From: Macrobrachium rosenbergii
Taxonomy: Eukaryota; Arthropoda; Malacostraca; Decapoda; Palaemonidae
Assembly (NCBI RefSeq): GCF_040412425.1
Contig: NC_089743.1
Coordinates: 86,945,971 to 87,009,970 of the forward strand
DNA: 64,000 nt
Direction of reading: 5' to 3'
Shown here: one piece after another, positions 12,557-23,807 of the stretch
Layout of the letters: each line of letters begins with the position of its first letter
How positions within the stretch are numbered: position 1 is the first letter of the stretch
Made by a program: the position numbers and the translations under genes
Notes under the pieces: generated by a model
The model's input: the letters and a program-made list of their open reading frames with translations, nothing else
Database searches by the model: none
What the model was told of the DNA's origin: nothing

Positions 12557-12873
12557 AGTATGGAATGGATTGGAATTTGTGACCAAGGGTCAAGTACTAG
12601 GACCTTTGAGGTCATTCAGCACTGAAAGGAAAATTGAGAACAGAAAGGTTTTATAGTTGTAACAGGAGGAAAACCTCGCAGTGCAGTTGCACAATGAAAC
12701 AATTGTTAGAAGAGGGTGGGAAGTGAGATGGGAGAATAATATGAACAGAGGTACAGTAAAAGGAATGAAAGGGGTTGCAGCTAGGGGCTGAAAGGTCACT
12801 GCAAAAAACTTAAATAATGCCTACAGTGCACCGCATGTGGTACACTGATGGCACTACCCTCTACGAGGAAGGT
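12557..12873 (+). mobile_element. SINE-like repeat, family A, copy 2 (near full length)
   Basis: It aligns over its whole length with the copy at 10672-10965, including the core AGGTCATTCAGCACTGAAAG, GGGGTTGCAGCTAGGGGCTG and the end TGGCACTACCCTCTACGAGG. It has extra bases around GTGCACCGCATGTGG that copy 1 lacks, so copy 1 carries a deletion there. Confidence 0.85.
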
Positions 12874-12957
12874 GGGAGGATGGAACCAAAGTTAAATGCT
12901 TAAAAACCAACACTGCTGTGCAGCTATGGGAACACAGGCCCTTCAAATCTTCAGCTG

Positions 12958-13072
12958 AATTGAATATAGAATTTAGCCCAAAGGCCAAGAACTGGGACCT
13001 ATGAGGTCATTCAGCACTGAAACAGAAATTGACAGTAAAAGGTTTGGAAGGTGTAACAGGAGGCAAACATCA
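12958..13072 (+). mobile_element. SINE-like repeat, family A, copy 3, cut off by DIRS terminal repeat
   Basis: The first about 115 bases of family A are present (TTGAATATAGAATTTAGCCC to GTAACAGGAGGCAAACATC). The match stops where the DIRS-type repeat starts (CACAAATTTTTAATATTTTT). The missing 3' part does not reappear after the DIRS block, so this is a truncation as well as a junction. Confidence 0.8.
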
Positions 13073-13375
13073 CAAATTTTTAATATTTTTCCTAACATAC
13101 AAACCCGAGGTCTTTACATTGGGATTTTCTCCTGCGATAGCTGGAAACTGGTTATAAAAAATTGAAACGTAATATGATCAAGGTGTGGAGTAGTAATAAA
13201 TAGCATCATCCAATGGGGTAGGCGGGGCCTGACCTCACTTGCCCCAAAGGATCCTGTGACACATCAGTGTTCTTCCCACCCAGGGAAACTGAGTGAGGGT
13301 TGGGTGAGGTGGGCCATTAATGTAAAGACCTCGGGTTTCAATGTTAGGGAAAATACAAACTGATTAAAAAATTTT
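13072..13375. repeat. DIRS terminal module: inverted repeat pair with ~190 bp spacer
   Basis: The left arm TTTCCTAACATACAAACCCG (followed by AGGTCTTTACATTGGG) is mirrored at 13314-13375 by AATGTAAAGACCTCGGGTTT and a run ending in TTAGGGAAAATACAAACTGA. The spacer is richer in GC and includes CCCACCCAGG and GGTGAGGTGGG. The same layout is seen at 18335-18680 and 22935-23215, each time directly left of a minus-strand DIRS body. In DIRS elements the 3' terminal repeat and the internal complementary region lie side by side; this may be that pair. Confidence 0.65.
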
Positions 13376-14049
13376 TATTTTTTCCTATGTGGATACAAAC
13401 CCTTTGGTCTTAACATTGGGAGACTTACTTACTTGTGGGAGAAAAAGTAAGTTATGACCGATTGGAGGTCCGGCTCACTTCCCAGCCATTGTTGGAGCAT
13501 AGGAAGGAGTCAAGTGCCTCTGACTAAAAGGAAAATAACTTTCCTAATAGCCACACATCTGGGCTTTTGACACAATGGTAATTCCATTATACAATGTGCC
13601 AAGAAGGAAGGGAGGATTTGTAATTGTTGTAGACAACAACCAATTGGTTAACTGCCTTGATCTATGAAGAAACTTGTCTCACTTATAGAGAGAAGATAGA
13701 CGTTGCTTCTCTTTTTGAAATTGGTTCATTGTATGAAATGAAGAGAAATCGAATGACAGTCCTCAGAACTGTATCTAGACAGATCCAGCTACTGAAGGTT
13801 GTTCTCTCCACTGCACGCTGGGAGCAAAGAAAGAAAAGGAGAAAGGAAGTACAACAGGCCATTCACCACCAGACCCAAGGAAAAAGTGTCCAAGAACCTG
13901 TGTGCAACGTCCTTTAGGTAGAAAGAGGTAAAGGTGGTTTGATGATTCTATGTATCATCTTTCAAAACCCTTTGAACTGATATTCTTTTTAAAAGCAATG
14001 GAGGGGCCAAAACCAGACATCGTGAGCTCTAGGTTGCACCGAGTTGTCG

Positions 14050-14880
14050 CCTACATTAGAAGAACTGTACGCACATCTGATAACCTCTCATAGCCAGAAG
14101 GAGATGGTATTCTTGGACACCACTTTCTTGTTCTGGCCAGTACTAACAAAAAGCCTTCAACACTCGGGTCTGAGGTACCGAATTCTTATTATATAGTGGT
14201 GTAGCACCCTAACTGGACATAAAAGCATTTCACTAGGATCACCACAAACGAAATCTCCAAGGGACGAAATCGAAAATGACTCAAACTTGTCATCAGGAAC
14301 CGATGGGTTCTGAGTCTTGGCCACGAATTCCAGGACAAACTCAAAAGCTACCAAACTCCAGCCCCTTGAGTGTTTCACCTCAAAAGAGAGGCCATCAAGC
14401 TCCTCCGCTCTTTTGGTTGAGGCTAGGGCAAGCAAAAATACTGTCTTGAGAGTCAAAGCCTTATTTGATGAACCCCGGAAGGGTTCATAAGGGGCACGAG
14501 TAAGGCTGCTAAGAACCAGCATCAAATCCCAGTTAGGAAGCTCAAGTTCTTTAGGGGGCCAGGACTGCTCAAAACTTCATAAAAGCATAGAGATCTCCCA
14601 TGAGGAAGATAGATCTACTCCTTTGAGATGAAGAATTAGCCCTCAAGCAGCCCTATAGCCCTAACGGTTGACACAGAAAGAAGCTTCTCCCGACATAGGA
14701 AGATGAAGTCAGCTACTTACTGAATAGAAGTTCTGACGAGAGCAACCCTGCTGACAACACCAATCACAGTAGACTGCCCACTTCCCCTGGTGCATGGCTG
14801 TTTACAATTTCCTGAGATATCCAGACATCTCTGATGCTGCCAAGCAAGAAAAGCCTCTCACTCACAGGAGATACTGGATA
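14050..14880 (-). pseudogene. DIRS tyrosine recombinase (frameshifted)
   Basis: Minus-strand pieces in consecutive frames read as a recombinase. The SAM-like N-terminal part (VADFIFL, REKLLSVSTV) is at about 14640-14760. The longest open stretch is 14157-14525 (122 codons), with LTRAPYEPF, ALTLKTVFLLALASTKRAEE and later PVRVLHHYII. TLKTVFLLALA.TKR.EL is the helix block that precedes the catalytic Arg region in these enzymes, and the same pattern recurs at 19.8 and 25.2 kb. Several frameshifts and stops show it is not functional. Confidence 0.7.
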
Positions 14881-15665
14881 GTCTCAAGCCGGGAAGATGT
14901 TAGTTTTAGAAGTTAATCATTATTAATTTTTTTTGCATCAGTGAAATGGTATGGGCATTACAAAATGTATAAAAAGCACATATATAATTTTGTAAGATGT
15001 TTTTATAGCAAACCATTCTTTATGTTTAAAAGTATCTGCTCTTGTGATGCCATAGGACAAAATTGGCAGGAGAGAGCAAAATGTAAACAAACGTAGACAG
15101 GAGTGTTGAATAGCGTGTGGTAAAGTAGAGAGAGCTCTCTGATGGTTAGGTTGCTAATTTTGGGTTGTAAGTCCATTTTGTGGTTTTTGTAGTCATAAGC
15201 TGGATTGTATAATAAAAGAAGAACAGTGTGAACAGGTGAGTGGATTGCATAATTGTAGCATTTTTGGATGGGTTAGGCTAGAAAAACTTTCACCTAATTC
15301 CCAGGACATATTTTCTTTGAGGCTTAGGCACAGGAGGCTGAGATGAGTTATGGGTTTGCATGTTCATCAAATGCAACACAAAAACACAAATTAAAGCACT
15401 AATGCTCAATCACACAGAATAGCAATATTTCATAACACAAAAGGCAAACCAAAGAAGAAAAATGGGCAGGAAAACACCAGCTTCTGGAAGGATGGGCAGT
15501 AACACATCCTTCTAGTAAGGAAGACACTGATACGTCACGGCATTCTTGGGTGAAGGTAGGTTGGTTGTTTCCCCCATCTCACCCGAGTAGCCAAACCCTG
15601 TTGCCACCAATACCTTATTCTACAATTTTATGTTTTTTACCAGTTTCCAGCTGGCACTAGAAGAT

Positions 15666-15733
15666 TTATCCCAACATTAAGACCTGGGGGTTTGTTCTAT
15701 TATCCCAACATTAAGACCTGGGGGTTTGTTCTA
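15666..15733. repeat. Tandem duplication of a 34 bp DIRS terminal segment
   Basis: TTATCCCAACATTAAGACCT with the following GGGGGTTTGTTCTA occurs twice, starting at 15666 and 15700. The two copies are identical, so the duplication is recent relative to the decay of the element around it. Confidence 0.9.
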
Positions 15734-15770
15734 CTTACGAACAAAAAGCCACTTCTTTAAATAAAAATTT

Positions 15771-16850
15771 TCAAAAACTCCCTAAATTCTTCTACAATGT
15801 ATCCAGTGAGCTGAAAATCTGGTGTTTGTCTGTCAATGAATAGGTAAAGTTGATACTGACCAATTCCTTCTTCACAAATCTCCTGAAAAGAAAGAACAAA
15901 TTTTAGTATTCGGTGATGTCTGTCACCTCAACACCTTACAGATTTTTTTAGTCAAAATTTAATCTGGATATGAATTCATTTCAAGGTACTATTAAAACTC
16001 CTGTCTACAAAGATATCAAAAATTAAAAATCTCTGAGAAGAACGCTTCATGAGCTGTTCGTTGATATTACCTCAGGTACACTGAGAAGAATAAAAAGACC
16101 AATATATAGAAATAAGATTACAGGAACATGCTACCAAATTATCAGAAAAGGTTCCTAGGCATCTGAGAAATATTTTAAACTAACAAGAATGTCTGGCTTC
16201 ATGCCAAAAAAAAGTTAACAACAGAGACTGTCTTTGCTATGAGGTAACTACAGGAGAGAAGCCATATAAGAGGGTTTAGGTTATCTTAGAGAAAGGGCAA
16301 ACATGAATTTCTGGGCCACAAGAATTCAGGCACGAAGTGTTCACTACCAAAGAGACAGCAGGGGACTTATTTTTCATGTCTCAAGAAAATTATGACAAAA
16401 AGTTACAAAAAGTAATCCTACAAACCCAACAAAGAGCATAGAGCAAAATGCATCAGGTCTTATCCATGTAGAAAAGTATGTCAGGGCAGCAGGAACTTCC
16501 CTCCTACTGAGAGAGAGAGAGAGAGAATTTTTAAAAACTGTCAAAAGTTTTGATGTTATTGTTGGCAAATAGTTCAAATTGACCATTCTGTTGAAATCCT
16601 TAACACAAAACTTTTACTGTATATCTTATCCCAGAAAAAACAATAAATTACAGCAATCTGAACTAATCAAAAATTGAAAATATATGCTGACATCATTTCT
16701 TTGATGCTTAAGATTTGTCATATACTATGGCTAGTCAGACTTCATTTTTACACATTATTCATGAGTCAGACACCTAGCTAAATATGACACAATACGAAAT
16801 GAGAAATGACTAGTGTGTAGCATTCCATTGAAATTTAAAATTCCACAATA
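15771..16850. other. Gene-free stretch
   Basis: AT-rich sequence without recognised ORFs. It has a short (GA)n run at about 16509-16526. No promoter, RNA gene or repeat family is seen. Confidence 0.5.
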
Positions 16851-16935
16851 CAGTAAACCCCCGGATTCATGGGGGAAGCGTACACCCCCAGCAAGAAATA
16901 GCTAAAATCCGCAAATACTTAAAACCCCTCTAAAA
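16851..16935 (+). mobile_element. pogo/Tigger-like transposon end fragment
   Basis: CAGTAAACCCCCGGATTCAT with GGGGG and then GCTAAAATCCGCAAATACTT resembles the terminal inverted repeats of pogo/Tigger transposons, which start CAGT and carry a CCCCG...CGGGGG pairing. A TA dinucleotide precedes it (16849-16850). Only one end is seen; the other end and any transposase are absent. Confidence 0.5.
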
Positions 16936-16954
16936 ATGCAATAAGTCATTGTCT

Positions 16955-17455
16955 AAGAGCGAATTAGAAACCACACTCCATGAGGTATTAATTCTAGACC
17001 CTTATTTATACGTGAAGAACCAGATGTTGCTAATCCCCTTACCCCATCTCATTTCCTTATTGGTAGTTCAGCAGGGTTTCAATTGGAATGGGCAGATGAG
17101 CTTGTGTCAGGTGTATCCTCAATGGATTTGTGTGTGATAGAGGCCATGCATCGGAGTCAGTTGGAGAAATTTTGGAGAATCTGGTAATCAGAGTACTGTA
17201 CAGTATCTTAGAAACCTGTCTTGCATAGTAAAGGGGTTCAAAGCAAATTGTAACTTGAAGAAGGGTTCTGTTGTAATAGTAAAAGAGGAAAGAGTGTCAA
17301 GGCTGATGTGGCCACTTGGAGTTATTACCAAGTTGTACCCTGGTAAAGATGGAGTAGTGAGGAATGCCGAGGTTAAAACTAAACATGGACTTATAACTAG
17401 ACCTGTGCAAAACTTATATAATTTAGAAATATCAACAGCAAGAAAAGGTTTGTAA
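16955..17455 (+). pseudogene. Bel/Pao retrotransposon integrase C-terminus (DUF5641), frameshifted
   Basis: ELETTLHEV (about 16959-16985), then in another frame NSRPLF and EEPDVANPLTPSHFLIG (about 16992-17070), match the end of the Bel/Pao integrase core. After more frame changes the open stretch 17255-17453 has KGSVVIVKEE, RLMWPLGVITKLYPGKDGVV and ITRPVQNLYNLE. This is the DUF5641 domain found at the C-terminus of Bel/Pao polyproteins. The frames are broken in the integrase part but DUF5641 itself is open to its natural end. The rest of the element is absent upstream. Confidence 0.85.
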
Positions 17456-17559
17456 TTCCCCTGATGAAATAAAGGACAATCCAACTGCAGAGGATCACAG
17501 TTAAATCACCCTCTAAGTCTAAAGTAGGTAAAACCCGAAAGGTGGGTCTATTAAGGTAC

Positions 17560-18160
17560 CTGTCACCCTTGCCTTGAACATTTGAGGTTACGAGATTGTA
17601 GTGGAGGTCCCTATGATGAGAGGAGTGTTGATACACTCTTATGGTGGGGAGGATGTTAAATGTACGTATGCTGTTCAAAGAGAATGTTCCCAATTTACGT
17701 TGTATCAAAATGTTTGAATTATTCTTAAAGCCTACCCTTTTAAGAAGCAAATAACAGGTATTTGTGTTCTAAAACTAACAATGTAATGAGTTTCGTTTTG
17801 TTTACAGTGATCACATTTTTTTTCCATCCCCTGTGCTTTATCGCCCATCACCTGTGCCTTGTCGTATTTATACCTTTTTGCTTGTAGATTATTGCCATTT
17901 TTTCCAGCTGAAACTGTAATTTGTTGTACCAATTGATTTGTGTGTCTTATCTGTACCATAAATGTGATTTTTTAGAATGAATTGTAGTTGTAAAAGAATT
18001 TTGGGACCTGCATGCTACCCAAGCTGTTTTTGAATCTTTGTAGAGGAGAGTAGAGGAGGAATAAAGAAACCAGAGAGAAGCCGTGAGTTTCCTTTCTCCT
18101 GAGTTTTTTTTTTGTAATTTAAAGAGGCTATGTCTCAAAATGAGGGGCTCATGGCCCCAA
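17560..18160 (+). repeat. Putative 3' LTR region of the Bel/Pao copy
   Basis: Directly downstream of the DUF5641 end, non-coding sequence with GGTGGGGAGGATG (about 17642) leads to an AATAAA signal at about 18060. This is where a Bel/Pao 3' LTR is expected. The 5' LTR is not in the window, so the borders cannot be confirmed by comparison. Confidence 0.35.
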
Positions 18161-18334
18161 CATGATGTGCTGCATTGCTCCAGACCATCATCTTCAGGAT
18201 AAAATATACTTAATAAACAGGTCTTTCCCAAAGTTTCCTGCAATTACAATATCCCCACTTTACAAATATATAATACATGGACTCAGAACTCAATTACGAA
18301 TAATCATTTCAATAGTCAGTACACCACATGCAGC

Positions 18335-18680
18335 AACAACTGTGCATCTTAAAATGATAATTTTCATGATAAAAGTAATTACCTGGATACTTATCTACTG
18401 TTAAAGTAAGCTTTACCTTCATGCCATTCAGTGCAACTGGCATTTAAAAAATCAAAATATACTTGGCTAACTTGCTAGGACTGTCTTTGTATTCATCTAT
18501 TTCCTACCAGATGGTGCTGGAATGTTTACGTTCTGTCATATTTCTTCATGACCACCCACTACGATGTGGGGAGGCTGGGTGGGTTTCCACTTTTAACAGT
18601 AGGTATCCAAATAATTTTATCATGAAAATTATCATTATTTGGAATGAATCTTACCAACTGTTAAACCTAGTGTTAAAGTT
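18335..18680. repeat. DIRS terminal module (second family), inverted repeat pair
   Basis: AATTTTCATGATAAAAGTAA ... ATACTTATCTACTGTTAAAG (18355-18412) is mirrored by TTTTAACAGTAGGTATCCAA ... TTTTATCATGAAAATTATCA (18590-18635). The same words appear once at 2310-2365, at the end of the first DIRS element. The spacer again has a CCACCCACTAC/GGGTGGG core. It lies just left of a minus-strand DIRS body, as at 13 and 23 kb. Confidence 0.65.
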
Positions 18681-19738
18681 AGTTGACTACCACACTGAAT
18701 GAGGATGGCGGGTTAGTGCAGCCAGAAACAGAGTTTGGTCAAGCGAACCAAAAGCTTTCTAATAAGAGAGAAAAAGCTTCTCAACATTCCTGCCTGATGT
18801 GTGATCCTTACTGGCAAATGCTTTCACCAGACAAAGGCACCACAACAAGGTGTAAGGTCCTCGAAGCAAGACTTTTCAGAGGATCCTTACAGGGGAAAAA
18901 GGACTATCTTGTAGAGGTACTGGTGACTCCTGTGCTTGAGTTGAAAGCCCAAACCGACAGTCCAAAACTAAAGATAATTACTACTATTATACATGAAGAT
19001 GCTTTCCTATACACCAATGTGTATCTTCATCCTCCCAAAATTCAATAGCAGGCTTCCTAACAACTAACAATAAGATGGAAAGCCCAGGTTACTATCATAT
19101 TTGGTTCAGGAGAAAGTCCCCCCCACTGCAACGATAGGACTAAGGGCTTACCACATGCTAAAATTGAACATTCACAAAAATGAGGCAAAAATAGTTATAA
19201 CCCCTGAACTGCAAGACAACCTTCCTTAAAAGGTGGTTTTATAGGAAATAAAGACATGTTTACACCACAGAAGCTATGAGGATTATCTTCAAGAAGGAGG
19301 TAAAATACTCAGGAATCAACTGTGTGTGCACAGATTTTAGCCATCTTGGACATAGGAGTGTTTGGCCTTCTATACCACAGATAAATTCTTAAATTCTCCT
19401 CTTACAGGTTTATGTCTGTCCAGGTAAACCCTTGAGAGTTCTAACTGGACATAAGACAGCCAATATTCCATTGCTACCTAAGCAGATAAATCAGACACTG
19501 ACACAAATCTTGAAAGGGCTTTCAATTCTACGTCTTTTCTCTGAGCAAAGAAGGAAAAGCTAGAGGTTGCCACTAAAGCAAAGCCAAAGAACAAGATAGG
19601 GCTTGAAGCTCAATAATATAACCTCTTAATAGGTCTAATCTGGACATTTAGACAGCCACTTCACCACTGCCTATCAAAGCAGTTAATTTACGCACTGTAA
19701 CCAAAACTGAGAAGGGCTTACTCCTCTATATCTTTTCT

Positions 19739-20350
19739 CTAAGTAGAGAAAGAAAGCCCCCTACAAAAAAGGGCTAGCAGGTTACTAATACACTTTGCTG
19801 CAACAAGAGCTAAAAGAAAAGTGTCTTCAAAGTTCTTAAGTGGTGCCCTGTCAAAGGGCTTAACTGAGGTTATGTCAACATCTGAAGGCTTACGTCTAAC
19901 CTTCATCATAAATCTTGATTGGAAGCAGAAATTCCCAGAACAAAGACTGAAAACTTTTTCAAACTGTAAGTCATGAGAAAAATTCCAGTCAGCATGATGT
20001 AAAACTGAAAGCAATGTCAAGTAGGATCCCTGATTGCTGTGACAGAAAACTACTCTGTATATCTGAGGTACTGGTAGACCTTAAATCAAGATACCTAGTG
20101 AAACAGTGCTGGATATCACTCAGGACAAGCACCAAGATCAAAAATAACTACTGTTATTGAAACACAAGTCTAACAGTGGAGGGCCTTCAAGAAGTAAGGA
20201 TTGCTTCCTTGGCCATTCTAGAAATGCCCTTAGTTGGTAACAGGCAATTGACACTCTCCACACAGTGGAAGTATGTGGAAGTTTGAAGGAATCGTCTACA
20301 ACTAGGCTGTCTGAAAAGATCCTTCCTGAATGGAAGACGACGAAGAACAT
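19739..20350 (-). pseudogene. DIRS tyrosine recombinase fragment
   Basis: Two adjacent minus-strand open stretches (20138-20350 and 19739-20020) carry recombinase pieces. The first has CYQLRAFLEWPRKQSLLLE, the diverged SAM-like N-terminal helices. The second has LKNFEDTFLLALVAAK, the conserved TLF.LALVAAKR helix block seen also at 14.4 and 25.3 kb. The catalytic residues further downstream are not traceable. A frame break separates the two. Confidence 0.65.
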
Positions 20351-20499
20351 CTACCACCAGCAAAGAAATTTAGGAGAACCATTCCCTTTGGGGCCATGGA
20401 TGCAGTAACAAAATCATCCTTGTGATCTTCAGTTCACAAATTGTTGAGTATTTCCTCAAAAACAGCCAAACGAGGAAAAGCCTAAAGGTCTAGATGCAA

Positions 20500-21470
20500 C
20501 CATCTAGACGGAAGGTATCAAATGCCCATGCCTGAGGATCCTGGCATGGCGGACAGTAACCTGGTAGTGTAGTGTTTTGGGCAGTCGTGTACAGATGGGT
20601 GTTTGGGTATCCCGAAAGGTTCCACAACTTCTGGCAAACTTGAGGAAGGGGAGACTATCTGATTGGAGAACTTGCCCTAAGGCAAAACAAGGAAAGGAAT
20701 GATGTTACTGACCTCTGTCCAAAAGATAAGGAAGTGTCTTTGCTAACCTGAACAAATTTCTTGATTTGTCTCCTCATCTTATATAAGAAATGAGACTTGG
20801 ACAAGACTATTCTATACTGCCAAGAACTGTAGGATGATTACATTTCCTATTCCTGACATCACGTTACTCAGAATGGCCCCCCAATCTGCCTCCGAGACAT
20901 CTGAGGACAGTGTAAAGGTTCTTGAGGTCTAAAGGCAAACTCATATGGTTCTCAACAGTGGTAGCAAATTGTTAACTTTCCATTTGTAGGGAAAAAACTT
21001 CTGACAAGAGATAGTTGATCCTCATCTCCAGTAAACAACTGATTCGATCAGAAAAGCATAGATAGTCAACAATGAACAAAATGTCCACTCCTAAGGTTAA
21101 GCATAAACATAACTTTCAAAAAAAAAGAAATTGGTGAGAAACAAACCAGTCATCCAAATATGTTAGAACTACAGTACTCTGATAGCAAGCAGATGACTCC
21201 ACACTACTAAGACTTCATCTCATAGGAGAATACTATACTTCGACTGAAGGAGTACTGAAAAATGGAAGTAAGTGTCCTACATGCCTAAAGAACTTATCCT
21301 TTGACTTTCCGAAGAGCTCCCAGGACAAAACTGAAAGACTGCCTGAAAAGGGAGTATAAAATTAATAAATTTGTTGAGACCGGACATGCCTATGGCTCCA
21401 CGTCCTTGTTGTATAGCAACTGTCAAAACTACCCTTGCAAACTATGAACTCTTCCGTGTGGAGAGAAAGA
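20500..21470 (-). pseudogene. DIRS RT/RNase H remnants
   Basis: Reading the minus strand, GLNKFINF-like words (about 21370), EADWGAIL (about 20875-20900; consensus DAS.WGA) and PGYCPPCQDPQAWAF (about 20525-20570) appear in order but in different frames. The last is the same linker as SPCQNPQAWADD at 1.4 kb and SPVPDPQAWAID at 26.0 kb. Many stops make this a fossil. Confidence 0.55.
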
Positions 21471-21907
21471 TAATAGGAAGTTGATAAGAATAAAATATAA
21501 TAAAAAGTACAAAGTATCTTTCTCTGAGAACCATCACTACCAAAAGCGCTTTTTGACTGTCAGGTTTAGCAGTTGTTTAGCTGGGACAATCGTTTGCCAA
21601 TTGTTCCCTTGGTATGGTTGTTATACCTGTTATCCTCCTCTTGTTTTTTGTTTAGGTGAGTTGATGTCTGTCGGATGGTGTCAGACTTCGTCAGTCAGGT
21701 TCGTAGCAACGAGGAGTCAGCAGTTGGGTAGCAGCAGCAGGTATGCTTACCTGGGAGTCCGTTTAGGATGGACGACTTTTTCTGGATCCACATCCTTTGG
21801 AGCAACCTCATCAGTGTTTGGCCCTGTCCGTACGTTGCATTATGCCTCGACAACTCGCCGGAGTTCTTCTGGTGTGCGGCTTCATCCCTGTTTGTATTCA
21901 TCCCTGT

Positions 21908-22075
21908 TGACGGTAAGTGGCTGTCTCAACAACTCCCCAGACGGTAAGTGGCTGTTTCAACAACTCCCCTGAGTTTGTCTGTGTGTGGCTTCCTCCGTTG
22001 GCAGCAAGTGGCTGTCTTGACAACTCCCCTGAGTTCGTCTGTGTGTGGCTTCGTCCCTGTTGGCAGCATGTGTCT
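21908..22075 (+). repeat. Minisatellite with 31 bp and ~64 bp units
   Basis: GGTAAGTGGCTGTCTCAACA (followed by ACTCCCC) repeats at 21911 and 21942 (31-base step). It then repeats with an inserted GAGTTTGTCTGTGTGTGGCT block at about 22004 and, partly, at about 22065. The longer unit looks like the short one with a 33-base addition. Confidence 0.8.
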
Positions 22076-22439
22076 GCCGTGGCAGCTTACCTGTGTTGAT
22101 ATTTTCAATGATTTCTGCAGTACTGTAGTTTTAGTTTCGGTACCTGGCCACGGTTTGGTCTGTTGTTTGTATTTGTGAGTCCTGTTGTGATTTCGTACGT
22201 TTAACCCTGTTATGGTTATTTCTTATTATTACGGAGAGCATGTTTATTGTGACAAAGAGCTCACAATAATTGTAAGTGTCTTACTGCCTGTTTAGCATTG
22301 TTGTATAATGTATGCTTTTTTTTTATATTTATCATTTCAGTGTGAGGCCTTTACAGGGAAAATGTGTATTTAACAATGTTTTTCATCATTATTGTGGACG
22401 TGTGGGGTTTTTGCTTTTGTTGTGTCTATTAAATGTAAT

Positions 22440-22610
22440 TTAAAATGTGTTGCTCATGTTATTTTAAATGTTTATGAATTTGATCATTTAAGTGCTACTC
22501 ATTTGCTCATGTTTATTATGCTGCTCATGAAATGTGTATAGATTTGCTCATGTAATGTTTGTGCTGCTCATGTTATTTACAATGTTTAATTACTTTGGCT
22601 TTATTTTTCA
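22440..22610 (+). repeat. Imperfect TGCTCATG repeat
   Basis: TGCTCATGT or a close variant recurs at irregular spacing (about 22450, 22504, 22521, 22553, 22566) in AT-rich context. It is a degenerate tandem repeat inside the LTR-like block. Confidence 0.6.
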
Positions 22611-22934
22611 TACTGATTCTTTGGTATATGCATTGTTTCTGCTGACTCATCTTTATACAGGTATTGCAAATTTTTGAACTTTTCTTTTGAACCTGACTCA
22701 TTTGTATAAACTGTAAACTTTGTAAATAAATTAGTTTTAAGGCCACCTTTTGGTTTTGTTTAGCTCCTTCCTCCTTTTGTCTGCCCTGATTTCTGCCAGT
22801 CTTTTCTCAGTCCCAATATTTTTGTTTTAGAGGAACCTGATGAACCCAAGAGTGGTTCATAACATTGACCCTTTTACAGACACTTCTGAAAAAACCACAG
22901 ACAGCCTACTGAGGATCTACACAGCCTACTTGAA

Positions 22935-23215
22935 ATGACAAATTTTAAAAGTAATTTGTATTTTTCCTAACTATACATGCCTGAGGTCCTTTGCATAAGG
23001 AATCACTTTCAACACAGCTGGAAATGACCGTTTAACTTTAAACACAGTGATGGAGTACACAGTTGACTATCGACCAAAGGTGGAGTCCCGCCCACCCAGT
23101 CACTACACACCCACTTTGCCTTTTGGCCCAGGAAGCAGAAAGAGGGGTGGCTGAGATGGCCATAAAACTGTAAAGGACCTCAGGTTGGTGTAGTTAGGAA
23201 AAATACAAATTAATT
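22935..23215. repeat. DIRS terminal module: inverted repeat pair
   Basis: TTTGTATTTTTCCTAACTAT followed by ACATGCCTGAGGTCCTTTGC (22954-23000) is mirrored by GTAAAGGACCTCAGGTTGGT and TTAGGAAAAATACAAATTAA (23170-23215). The spacer has CCCGCCCACCCAG and GGGTGGCTGAG. It is organised like 13072-13375 and directly precedes the next inverted-repeat element. Confidence 0.7.
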
Positions 23216-23465
23216 AAAAATAATCTGTCATTTGTTCCTACACTGTCATTTGTTCCTACACAATATACAGTGCAAACCGTCAGTCCTTTACACAAGGAAG
23301 ACTTACTTCATGGAGGGAGGATTCTGAGTAAGCTCCTAAACTGACTGGAGTTCGCCTCACCTGGGACTCCTTCCTGGACATGTAAGAGCAAAGGAAGGAG
23401 ACCAGCCTCCGACATGTTGAACATAAGTGTGAATGACTGTATGTTCCACTGTCAGACTTCTGGGC

Positions 23466-23591
<126 letters not shown>

Positions 23592-23807
23592 AACATTGCT
23601 TTGAAAAAGGCTTGGATGATGAATCCAGATCATCAGAGACAATAAAACTTGAGATAACCAATGGGTTTGTTTTATTGTCAGCCCCTCTCTACCCTTGCTA
23701 GAGAGAGGGGAGGACTAGCATCTATAAATCTATCTAAGATTATAGACAGGGTGCTAAGTTATGTAGGCTCACCTGCATGACCCGCCCAACCAGCATGTGA
23801 CATATGG

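Larger units (their letters stand above)
13376..15770 (-). mobile_element. DIRS-type element, internally deleted
   Basis: The left end at 13376-13440 (TACAAACCCTTTGGTCTTAA) is mirrored on the right by TTAAGACCTGGGGGTTTGTT (about 15674-15700 and again 15708-15733). Between them lie a minus-strand recombinase (14050-14880) and a leader-like stretch at 15340-15480 that resembles the region upstream of gag at 24080-24180. RT and RNase H are missing, so the element has lost its middle. Confidence 0.6.
18680..21480 (-). mobile_element. DIRS-type element body, decayed
   Basis: Minus-strand RT/RNase H remnants (20500-21470) are followed by recombinase remnants (19340-20350). The 3' side runs into the inverted-repeat module at 18335-18680. 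No gag or RT N-terminal block is seen at the right, where the LTR-like block begins, so the 5' part is lost. Confidence 0.65.
21600..22863 (+). repeat. LTR-like block (possible solo or 5' LTR of a Gypsy-type element)
   Basis: It ends with AGAGTGGTTCATAACA at 22848-22863, the typical 3' end of an arthropod Gypsy LTR. TTGACCC follows and could be a mutated primer-binding site. AATAAA occurs at about 22724. No second LTR or gag-pol is seen, and the left border is uncertain. It contains the minisatellite at 21908-22075 and TGCTCATG repeats at 22440-22600. An open frame at 21481-21972 (163 codons) crosses it but shows no domain. Confidence 0.35.

Noticed and set aside
21481..21972. 163-codon plus-strand open frame
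   Set aside because: It crosses an LTR-like block and a minisatellite, has no domain, and its composition changes at the repeat; chance ORF.
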